A stretch of 64,000 nucleotides of DNA from Aurelia coerulea (lineage: Eukaryota > Cnidaria > Scyphozoa > Semaeostomeae > Ulmaridae), in NCBI GenBank assembly GCA_039566865.1, contig CM076953.1, positions 2,108,001 through 2,172,000 on the forward strand, read 5' to 3'. Every line of letters begins with the position of its first letter. Positions within the stretch are counted from its first letter, which is position 1. Made by a program: the position numbers and the translations under genes. Shown piece by piece: positions 1-11,200 of the stretch. Below the pieces are notes generated by a model. The model made no database searches. It saw only the letters and a list, made by a program, of their open reading frames with translations, and was not told the origin of the DNA.

Positions 1-28
1 TGTCTGTGGTCGTCTGACTTGACTTCAG

Positions 29-148
29 ATATATTTTGGTTTTATTTTCGCGGAAGAGACTTGGGGCAGAGGTATTTATTTTGGTTTTATTTTGGCGGAA
101 GAGACTTGGGATATATTTTGGTTTTATTTTCGCGGAAGAGACTTTGGG
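29..148. repeat. Tandem repeat, three units of about 40 bp
   Basis: Three head-to-tail units each carry TTTTGGTTTTATTTT followed by GGCGGAAGAGACTT or CGCGGAAGAGACTT. They are internal to the hAT-like element and recur at 62116-62235. Confidence 0.85.
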
Positions 149-1330
149 CAAGTCCAAACTGAGGTAAGCAAAATTGTTTAAATTAACCGTTTTGTTGTTG
201 AAATATTGATTTTGCAAGTACTTTTCTTCATTCAAAGTAGCATAACATAAAGGAATAATTGGTTCAATAGCATACAAGCGTTTAATAAGTTTAAATTCTC
301 AATTAGGCTAAGGATTTGCCTTGTGCATGAAAGGAAACTGTAGAATTTGAATGAAGAATACATTTGAAAAATATATTTTAACTTGGAACTTGACCTCTTC
401 TATTTATCATGGTTTCTTAATTTTCTGGAGGTGCAGGTAAAATTTCTTGAAAGCCGTTGCTTCTAAAAACGTGTAATGATTGTTATTCTCAGGTACTACG
501 CTCGTCCTCCAATAATCTTGAGGATTGACTTTTTCACGCGACCCCCTAGTTTGCACACGGTGTCACTTTTCACATCTGGTTGAACAAAGGCTTATGTAAA
601 CAATTTTGCTTGACTGAAACCACAACGGATAGAACGCGCTTGTGATAATCTTCTCTTGAGATCCTGCTCGCTGATTGGTTTATCTGCAGAAGTTGCATAC
701 CCCTCAGTTTATTATGATATACAAAGATTAACAGGACTGGGTCATAGGACACCGCGTAAAGTACCGTGGATCAACACACTTCCTACAAGGTAGGCGCCCT
801 TGATCTAAGTCGGTATATTATCAAATATCATCAAGGGCAAAAATTGCGGTTAGAACTGTATTTCATTTGACATGTTTGATCTTTGATCAGAGCTTGGGAC
901 TTCCTGTGAGCTTTATGGTTTTAAAAAGATAAATATTTCGGAACAATCCAGGCACGAGCTTGTCAAAATCAGTCAGCAGGTATCTCTGTATTGTTTTCTA
1001 CATTCGAGAATTCTATACGTCCTTATAGAATTTAATTTCTATGCCCAAAACAAACATCTTTAGTAACAAGAAAAAGTTTCAAGACATCAATTATTGAATT
1101 ATCTCTCGATTAGAAGATTTTCTTTAATTTTGAGAAAGATAATAAGATCAAATCTTCCATCGAGGAAGGAAAATCACCTTCAATATTTTGAGGAAGGGAA
1201 GCTACTGTGCACGAAACTACAATTAATTTTGAGAAATATAAAACATTGCTATTTGATCTTGGATAAAATAGTTTACCCAGACGCCCATACGAGAACGACT
1301 GGGATTCTGTAATAGTCTCAATGATTCATA

Positions 1331-1635
1331 CCATGGGAGGAGGGTACTTGACTTTCAATTGTACGGGGTGTGCACTCCTCCAGGAAAATTTTTTCCCCCT
1401 GCTTCAGAATTTTCCCTCTAAATGATAGCCGGCATTAGAAAAATTGGCGAAAAGAATACTCCAAAACGTAAAAATTTGTCAAAAATAATGAAATCACACT
1501 TTTGACAAACGGCTTTAGAAAAATTGCCCTCTTTTGATAACCGGCGTTTGTAAAAAGAGGCGAAAACGATACCCGGAAAGAAGTGCACATCCCCTCAGCA
1601 AAGTGTACTAAGTACCCCACCCCCCACCCCCCGGG
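1331..1635. mobile_element. CCCGGG-ended MITE nested in copy A
   Basis: This 305-bp element has imperfect inverted ends (CCATGGGAGGAGGGTACTT and CCCCACCCCCCGGG) and is flanked by TGATTCATA at 1322-1330 and 1636-1644. It is related along its length to the element at 39123-39416. The same insertion is in the second hAT-like copy (63418-63722), so it predates the amplification of that element. Confidence 0.75.
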
Positions 1636-2122
1636 TGATTCATACATCGGCCCTTTTCCCTCTTGATTTTTTCTCTCTGTTTTATGGCACTCACTTACTA
1701 CAGTTACACTCTCACTTTTTGACAACAGACTGTCAGATAGGGCGTTTCCGACGATGTAAAGGGCGTGGCCCCCAAAAATTTTTCCGGGGGCTCCGCCCCC
1801 GGACCCCCGTGTAGCTCGCGCTTCGCGCTCGCTACCCTACCTTCTTTCGGTCGCGCTCCGCGCTCCCAGGAGCCACGGTCAGATTTTAGGCTAGATCCGC
1901 CCCTGGAGAGAGGTACTGTAAGACAAATCTATCTAGCTATTTATGTTAAAGATGATAATGTGAGACAAATTCTAGATTGTTTACGAAGATTTTGGTTATA
2001 AATAAAGCATATAGCTCTGAACCCCTTAAACCAAAATCTTCGTGAACATTCAAAGAATCTTCAACTGATTTTTTAAATATTTCAGATAGACCCATGATTT
2101 GTGTTCCTTTCTGTCGCCCTAG

Positions 2123-2239
2123 ACTTCGCCCGACTGTTTATTGCCAAAGATCTTGGATCAAATGGTGCTCCCTCGCCAGAGCACCAAGAAAGCGATCCCC
2201 GCAGCTGTCACCAATTGTTTAGTTGGTCATATTCACCAG
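2123..2239 (+). CDS. MMS22L: MMS22L-like exon a
   Basis: 39 codons, phase 0 at both ends, between acceptor CGCCCTAG and donor GTATGT. The frame reads SPDCLLPKILDQMV, then VTNCLVGHIHQ. It starts 217 bp after the hAT-like copy, so that insertion lies in the preceding intron. Confidence 0.55.
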
Positions 2240-5200
2240 GTATGTGATATTAGGCGCCCCCAAAATGTGTACCCCGTTTGTGTGGCTGCTGCACAGGAGC
2301 CCTAACTTCAATTGTCCCATTTTTACATAATTGCATAGGTCATGCTTCAACTGAGTGTTTGAGACCTTGTTTGAGTTAATCTGACAAATGAGGAAGCGAA
2401 GAGCAAGAATTGCGACGATAATCATTTTCATTGTGTTATTATTTCATTCCAAGACAAATCCAAGTAAATAGTTATTACAAATCCATGTGACAAATCCGAG
2501 AAGTTATTAATTAAAAGACTAGGCCATGTTAAATTATATTTGACGTCTCGAAGCAAAGCTGTGCTTCATCATCAGAATACCAAGTTTCCAAAAGCATCCA
2601 TAAAGACAATGAACTACCAAAAATGCGTTGTTTACAAATCCTACGTGAAAAATAAATAATGAGGTAAGCCCGGAGGACAATACCTAAACAGAGCTAAGGG
2701 AATAGAAGATTGCTTCGAAACGTCAAATATAATTTAGCATGGCCTAGTCTTTTAATTAATAACTTATCGGATTTGTCACATTTTGTCATAACTATTTACT
2801 TGGATTTATCTTGGAATGAAATAATAACACAATGAAAATGATTATCGTCGCAATTCTTGCTCTTCGCTTCCTCATTAAACTCCGTTTCCCTGCCAGTACA
2901 CCGATCTGACAAATGGTTGCTGATTTCTGGCACAGAAAAGGCGAAATGAGTCATGAGTGGTTTCTTCAAAAACAGCACTTCGAAATCGAGTAAATTTTGA
3001 AAGGAAGAATTCTAGCGTTGTATTTACAATTTTTACTTATTTGTAAAACTTCTTCAAAATTTCATCATTTGAATTTCTACATTTTATTTCAGTTTCTGTC
3101 AGGTCTTTCATCATTGGATTTCAAGAAAGATGAATTTGTTAGAAGGAAGATCAAAGAAATATTCAGTCGTTATTTTCTAACAATAACAAAGGTATACATT
3201 TCATTTGCTTGATATTTTAATTTTGTGGTCTTGGAGAAAGTTTTTGGTACGGCACACATTAAAGGGAATAGACATAGCTATATCGACAAGCTGCTATAAA
3301 TAGGCTGAAGAAACGCCCACAAACCCATTGTTTCCTTCGCCATACAATGAAACGGCAGGCGTCAAAGTTGTTGAATACAATAGATTATGTTTTTAACTTG
3401 GCCCGGGCCAGCTTTTAACTATGTCGATTCCCTTTAACTGACCACAATAAACTGGATTGACGTTTTCTATTACAATACTCTCACTGTTGTGTTTGAAGGT
3501 GTTGTTGCACAGTGGTGTTATCCTCTGACTTTGCAGCCAGAACAGCCAGGCGGACAGGGCTCGATACCCAGTAGAGCCCCACCACTTGAGCATCAAGACC
3601 AGGGGTCGCGGACTCGATTAGCGCTTAGCTACTTCTGTGATCCCAGTGCTTGGCGCTAAAACCCGCAACTTCACCTTCACTTCACCTTCATGGCTAATGT
3701 GTTTTTACTTCATTACTTTATTCTTATCAATAATATTATCTTTTCCAGCGTTGTCATGCTTTGCCCTCTTCTCGAAATCCATTCTTGGTAAGTAAAGCAC
3801 TTCATTTGGTTAAATAAACGAGTAATGATTATAACATGTTCATTGACGTTTAATAATAGACAATGTAATATTTTACTTCTACTACAGGGTGTCCCAAAAT
3901 ATTTGTGCCCCGTTTGTCTGAAGATTGCGACGAAACTTCAAAAGATTCTCGCCAAACTTGATGGTGCTTTTCAGATGTTCAATTAAAGTTTGCTACCATC
4001 CCCATAAAAATCTGTTGGAAAATGATGGAGCTATAACCTTCAGGGGACCAACTTTGCCTGATGACTGAAACCAGTGGTCGGCCGTTTTGTCTTACTATTT
4101 TGCAGCAATAAATAGTTTCATGGATTGAAAATGAAACAGCAGCCTCTATTTTCATAGTTCTCGTGAAAATTCCGATAATCCTCAGAGACTTCCACTATTT
4201 CTGACCTCACAGAAATTATTTCTTACATCACGTGAAGATACTTATAACTGCAAAATAGTAAGACAAAATGGCCGACTGCTGGTTTCAGTCATCAGGCCAA
4301 TTTGGTCCTCTGAAGGTCATAGCTCCATCATTTTTCAACGGATTTTTACGGAGATGGTTGCAAACTTTATTTGAACACCTGAAGAGCAACATCATGCAAA
4401 AGTTTGGGGAGAATCTTTTGCCCTTTGGTCGCAATCTTCAAGAAAACGGGGCACAATTTTTTTTGGGACACCCTGGATAATCTTTCATTTTATCATCATT
4501 CTTTGTTTTTTCAATGTTTGATTAATCAATTTAGTTCCTAATATATTTCGTTTTTTTAACATGCTTGTAGTTTTAAGCAAGCAAGTTTGCTCTCCTTGAC
4601 TGCAAATTGAATAGACACAAGGCTGCTGAAAATTGCTAAACGTTTTGAATTATAATAGGCTGCTTCGTTGCTTTTAAATGAACGATGTCTTGATTATACG
4701 ATCTTAAAGCCATTCACTCTTGTTCTAGGTCGCTCTGCAGAATGCATGCATTCAAAAACCAACATCTCAAGCGAGGTTTGTTTTACTTTTTGAGACGTCA
4801 AACTGACACAGCTTTCCAATCTTTAAAAAGGTTGAAGTAAAATTCTTTGACGTATTTCTATGAATTGAATGGCTCTGGAAACAAACATTAGCTACTTTGT
4901 TGTAATCCTACTGTTCGACTTTACAGAAATCTTTAATATTTTCAAAATTACAATATAATATTATTATGATATTAAAATATTATGGAGCACAAAAAGATGG
5001 GGTGCTGGCCTTCGACTTATTCTAAAGTCCATTAAATCAATTGATTCATAACCAATTAAAATAAATCATAACTGAGTGATGGTATAGCACATAGAATATA
5101 AATTTCTAGGTATAACACAAGAAACAATAGAAATTTCAACATCCCAAAGTTTAAACTTGAGTGTACAAAAAAAGGTTTCCACCTTTCCGGGCTTAAAGCT

Positions 5201-8200
5201 TGGAATGAAATACCAATCGAAATAAGGGAAATCCCCTCGCTCTATCAGTTTAAAAGAAAATTAAAAACGCATTTAAAAAGCTCAGTAAACCCTAACTAAA
5301 ACACGACTCCCAGGAAGATCATATCTCAGCCTGGATCCAATCCTAGCTAATACCAAATTTTAAATTTTGTTTTTCATTGTTCATTTAAAACAAACTTGTA
5401 ACTTTTGTAGTTTAATTTTGTACTGATGGGATATCGTGTAAAAATATGAATTGATAAAAAAAAATGGTCCATCTTTTAAAAAAATACTTGAAAAATTTTG
5501 AAAAATGTTCATAAAAAATCACAGCTTACGAATATCTACAACATGCTATCAAGCACAAATGTTTCACTTTCCTGGTTTACGATTCAAAAATTGACGACGT
5601 TACGCCCCCAAATGAGTTGAAATATAAAATACTCTGCTATTTTGATAGATATTCAAGGTATATGAAAAGACCAACAGTAGAATTACACGTATTCTTTTTT
5701 ATAAGAAACTAAGAAATTAGGCCAGTACTGAAAGTTTCTTAAAGTTATCAGATTTTGAGTACTCGGAGTTTCTTACGAGTTTTTTAGAGGTTCCATAACA
5801 ATCTTCATGTTTACTTCCTGTGCCCTCATGAACATTTCAAAACAAGGTTTTTTAGCCTTTCCAATGTTTACACATTATTCAAGTACTGATACATGAAACA
5901 AGTACATGAAACAAGTGGGAATAATAGATAGTTTCTTAACTTTGATTTTCTCAGTACTAGAGTTTCTTAATTTTTTGGTGATCTGAGAGTTGAGTTTCTT
6001 ATGGGCAGTTCCTTATGAAAAAAATACGTGTATAGCGATGTGGCTGATATTTTTCAAGCCATTTAACCCAAGGAAATAGGTCATAGAATTTTACAACTAC
6101 TACCTCCTTTTACAATTTTATAATTTGTTTTATTTTTTATTATTTTATTATTTTTATTAATTATTATTATTTTTATTTTTTTATTGGTTGTGAAATATAC
6201 CATTTTAAACTTATGCTGAACAACAGAGGGATTCAATTGTCAATCGTTTCTTTTTTTCTCTTTCTGACTTTATAATATATCCTGTGCTTGAAATAACATT
6301 TGGTGATTTGTATCCTAAATTTTCATTTCTCTGAAATTGACACACATCTGTGACATAGTGCAACATACCAATACTGTATTAGCTATATTTATTTTGTCTT
6401 TATTTTCAAATTTTAGCGATTTTCGTCAGTTTGTCATGGAAATAATTGCTGAGAATTTTCTCGTTCTGCCGCAAGCACCTGAAAATCATTCTATGGTGAG
6501 AATGATCGTTCTTCATTCATTCATTTCATTTTACAATATTTATACCGGTTAATAGGATTCATATATAAATATGTTTTTCAACCCGACCTGTTTCAACAAA
6601 AAGAAAAAACTTAACCACTGAAACTAAGAACAAAAGAAATTTAAATGCCTAATTTACAATGTTATACAAAACTAAGACTAATTGATAAAATAAAAGTTGT
6701 CCCTGTCTATAGTTGTCCTTTGAAGGTTTTTAGGGAGGGTGCCAATTTTGTCTCTCTTTCTACCGGGTGTCCCAAAATGATGTATTATCGTTGCTTACAT
6801 GTCCATAACCAGTTAACTGATTTTCAAAAACTTTGTTTTATTTGATTGCCTAAAGGCTAAATTATATGTTTAAGATGTTGGTTGTGGCTTTACGACGGCA
6901 TTTTCATGTCGAAAAGAAGATCGATAAACCTGCTCAAATTCAAACCTTAGATAGGGTCTACTTTTCCTGTCAACCTTTTAGATGTGATGCGAAAGGCTGA
7001 ACTCGTATTCGTATTCTCTGAACTCAGTACTAACTGAATTCGTATTCTCCGAACGACATATATTCTCTAAACGACACATAAGTTCAGCCTTTTGCATCAC
7101 ATCTAAAATGTTGACTAGGAAAGAAGGCCAATTCTTTTTCATGCAATCTAAGGCTTGAATTTGAGCAGGTTTGTCAATCTTCTTTTCGACTTGAAGACAT
7201 CAGCCTAAACCACAACCGATATCCTCAGATACAATTTAGGTTTTCGGCAATCGGATAAAATAAAGTTTTTGAAAATCGGTTATTTGGTTATGGATATATA
7301 AGCAATCAAACGATAATACATCATTTTGGGACACCTGGTAGGTTGTTCCACAGTTTCGCCCCGCGATAAGAAAAAGCCTTTTGGCCATTGGTTCTTCCAA
7401 TTTTGTTCTTCTTCTTTTATCTCAGATTAAACTAAATGTTTTGTTTTGGTGACCATTGTCTTTAAGACACGCGCAATTATTTAACTAAATTCAAAACTAA
7501 ACATTGTTACCTCAATATTTCGCTGCTCATTGGCAGCCTCATCACTGAGTTAACTCACTACTGATGAGACCGTCGATGGGCAGCGAAATGTTTGAGGCAA
7601 CAATTTTAAATTTAGTTAAATAATTGCGCGTGTCTTAAAAACAATGATCACGAAAACAAAATTGCCAAATTACAACTTGTCGTACAAGACAAGGGATCAA
7701 CCGAACTGAAAGATTTAGGAAACAAAATCTCACAACGCAACTAAATTTCTTATTTTCATATTTCTTTGTGTTTCAGCCTAGTGACTGATTTTCATGAGAC
7801 CCTCGTATTATCGCTGCGCAGAGCCTTTACAAACATTTGGCCTTTTCTAGCAAAATTTCATCGAGGAAAACTTAGTATTGCCATGCCCTAGGTCAAAGTC
7901 TTCTTATTCCTTAATTTCAGGTGCTGTATTTTGTTTCACGATTGTATCAAAGTAGTACTGGTCATAAAGAAATAATCAGGTGAGTTGAAATTTCTAAAAT
8001 TTAGCTACTGCGGCTCTTTTTTTAGTGAAGTAATATGTCTTTCAACTTGTTTTTTGTTTGATGTATTGTCAAGGGTAGCCCCACCACTGGAGCGTCATGA
8101 CAAGGGGTCGCAGATTCGAGGAGGCTCGTTCAGCATAGGTTCCAAATCTTTAAAAAGGCTGGTGTAAAATTCAGTTACTTATTTCTTTAAACTGAATGAT

Positions 8201-11200
8201 TTCGAAGAACCTTCAGCTATTTCTCTATAATTCTACCGTTGGACTTTTCTGAAATCTTCAATATTTTCAGAATTTGAGTGTTTTTCTACTTTTTCAAGAA
8301 TTCAAGAAAAATTTTCAAAAAAACTTCAAACCATCGTAATTTCTAAACTATTTGAAGCAACATGAAATAATTTCGAAGAAAACCATAGTTTATGGATGTC
8401 TACAATATGGTATCAAGCAAAAGTCTGTCACTTTTCTGGTTTATGATTTAGAAATTTGATGACGTCACACCGTCAAATGAGTTAAAATGTAACAAACGCT
8501 GAAATTTCGAAAAATATTGAAAACTTCTGAAAAGTCCAATGGTAGAACTAAAGATAAGTAACTAAAGTTTGTTTCAAGCCACTCAGTCAGAAGAAATAGA
8601 TCACAGAATTTTACACCCACCTTTTTGCGCTAAGTTAAAGATGGTGTGAAGCGAAAATTTTTATTGATGCAAATGAATAGTGCAGTTGAATGATAAAGAA
8701 TGTCGTTTAAATTTTTTTGATACCTCATTTCGTTTTCAAGTTATCCACTGACATTAAGTTGCAGATCATGACGTCATTTTGTTTGCAAATTACTAGGATA
8801 ACATATGGAAATATAACTGTATCTGATTTTTGAAAGGTTACAGTGGTAAGAAATATTTCAGCTGAGCTGAATAGATGTTATATAAATTGCCTCATGACTT
8901 AATATGATGTTTAGAAAGGCATGTTGATTGTACAAAGTTTTTAAATTAGATTTCTCTTTGGAAACATGGCCAACCTTGTATACTTTCTTTACATTTTGCA
9001 AACAAAATGACGTCATCGGCAAATCATACAAAACAGTGGATAACTCTAAAATAAAACAACGTATGAAAAAAATTTAAACGACATTCTTTATCATTCAACT
9101 GCGCTATTCATTTGCATCAATAAAAATTTTCGCTTCACACCACCTTTAAAGATTTGGAAGATTTGCCTTCTGGCTCGTTCTACTTCTGCGATCCCACGGC
9201 TTGGTGCTAAAAGCGCAACTTCACATTGACCTTCACAAATAAAGAAGAACACCTCCTTTTCTTTTGTCAACCAGGAACAGCCCTTCTATCATGATTCAAG
9301 TGATGTGCAGTCTTATCTCTTGTGATGCCTGCGGTGGAGCGAATGCAGAGCCGCCAGGCATAAGAAAACCAGGTGATAATTTTTTTCTAAAAGCGAGGAA
9401 TTCCTGTTTCATTATTTTTTATTATTTATTATATTTTGTCAATTATTTATTCATGATTAGAGTTTCAATGAAACATGTTTCGAATGATAAATCTACACCT
9501 CTACCCTTGCCAGTTCGTATCTAATCAAGTATTCAGTACGAATCTCGTATATTTTAGTATGCAATAGACTTTTTAGCTATACTAAAAAGAATCTGAATCG
9601 AACGATCTTTTCACACATTTTGAAGAATTTTCGAATGTGCACAATAGTGATAGAATCTCTAATTCTACTCAATCGAACCTCTTGCATAAAAATGTATAAA
9701 AATATCGCTCGATCCAGGCTCCTCTTTAGAATAGCTAAAAGGTCCAGTCAAACACTTTTTGCTCAGTCTCTGAACCAGATAGATTGAATTCAGGCAGCAA
9801 ATGTCATACTTGTGCCTTCTCTCTTATTAATAGCCCCATTTTGCATGTACAATTATTGAGTTAGCTACCTAGCGTTCGTGCCACCTTTTGAGGTCTTCTG
9901 ATCAAGCTGGCAAAATTAATGTTGACATTGTATTTTACAAAATTCTCGTTTTAGCGATGGAAATTCTCACTGCTATCACAAAAGCCTACAAACACGCAAC
10001 CAATGACGAAACGTAAGGAACTAAACTTTTTTAATACTCAAAATTGAATACCACTTTTTGTTGTTTATCATTCCACTATTCCTTTTTAATTTTGATTTTG
10101 ATTTTAATCAATTTTGAGCAGTTTTCTCTGCGTTAGTTCCCCTTTTCTTTTCCTCCTAGAATAAAGCTACAAGAACAGTTGCAAAATGTTTTACTGCTAA
10201 ATATTCAACAATTTCAGGTTCTTATCTTTTATTCTTTATTTTCTAATCCTAGTAATTAACACCATAGGACTTATTTACGCCCAAAGGAGGAAAAAGAGCG
10301 AGTTACCACCAACCACAATGAAACTCGTGGATCTGTTCTGCCCTTGCCCACATGACTTAGAAACTGCTTATTTTACAAGACAACAAAGTTAGATAGTTTT
10401 AGGGTCTTATACTTTGCTCCACGATCATTCTTTCGAGAGAAAGTTAACATATCGCAGCAACCGTCAAAAAAATGGGGCTTGGCAAAATATTAACAAGAAA
10501 TTTATCGTAGAGAAATTTGAACGACGGAATCATTGCAAACATCTTTCAGACACTGAGGCCTCGCACCGGACTTGTATTTAATCAAAGTGCGATTTCAATA
10601 TGGATTGAAAAGTAAAGAGTTTTGCTCTGCCCCGGGTAGTGCATGGAAGGGGCTCAATGTTTGTACTTTTGTGTCATAAATATAGTCTTTGACGCTGTTT
10701 AATGATTCAATGATCGTTTCATCGCTATCTTTTCATATTCAGGGTATTGTCTTCAAATCGTTTGAAGCACTGGCAAGACTTGACCGTGAACTTGCTGGAG
10801 GCCTGATAGCGACTGCTCGCCAAAGTGTAGAAGAAAACGAAACGAGTAGAGGGTGTGGAGAGGACAAACGTCTCAGGTTAGTGTGAAGAAGTAATAGTTA
10901 CTTTTAAGGCTGTAATGTGTATTTCTTTACATATTCTATACTCCTATACAAGAAACCAACTTTTGAGAAAACCCAGAGGGTGCTCCAAAGAGTGTGCCCC
11001 AAAGAGTGTGCCCCAAAGAGTGTGCCCCAAAAAGTATGCCCCAAAGAGTGTGCCCCAAAGAGTGTGCCCCAAAAAGTGTGCCCCAAAAAGTATGCCCCAA
11101 AAAGTGTGCCCCATTTGTGTTGCTGCTGTCGAATAGCTGTACGTTCCACTGTTCCATTCTTTTCAAAGTTGCACAAGATAGGCCTCAGCTTGGAGTTTGA

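Larger units (their letters stand above)
1..1905. mobile_element. hAT-like non-autonomous element, copy A (3' part)
   Basis: Positions 1-1905 match 62088-63992 with no difference in the stretches I compared, and the match stops at the same terminus, ATCCGCCCCTG. Beyond it the flanks differ (GAGAG here, TTGGT in the other copy), so these are two separate insertions and not one duplicated segment. The left end lies outside the window. Near the terminus is a GC-rich block (1765-1890) with a CCGGGGGC/GCCCCCGG hairpin. No transposase is encoded. Confidence 0.8.
4805..6125. mobile_element. Fold-back hAT-like MITE copy broken by two insertions
   Basis: The ends and interior (CCAATCTTTAAAAAGG near 4817; ATCTACAACATGCTATCAAG near 5534; CATAGAATTTTACAAC near 6084) match the element at 8131-9171. 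Homology is interrupted at about 4985-5450 by a LINE fragment and at 5686-6030 by a TA-flanked MITE. Confidence 0.6.

Noticed and set aside
1..1905. Terminal direct repeats read as the LTRs of one giant 62-kb element or as a circular contig overlap
   Set aside because: The repeat ends in hAT-type inverted termini, host genes lie between, and flanks differ, so two separate insertions explain it better.
10981..11114. Regular short repeats resembling a CRISPR array
   Set aside because: Units are contiguous with no spacers, and the setting is an animal intron.
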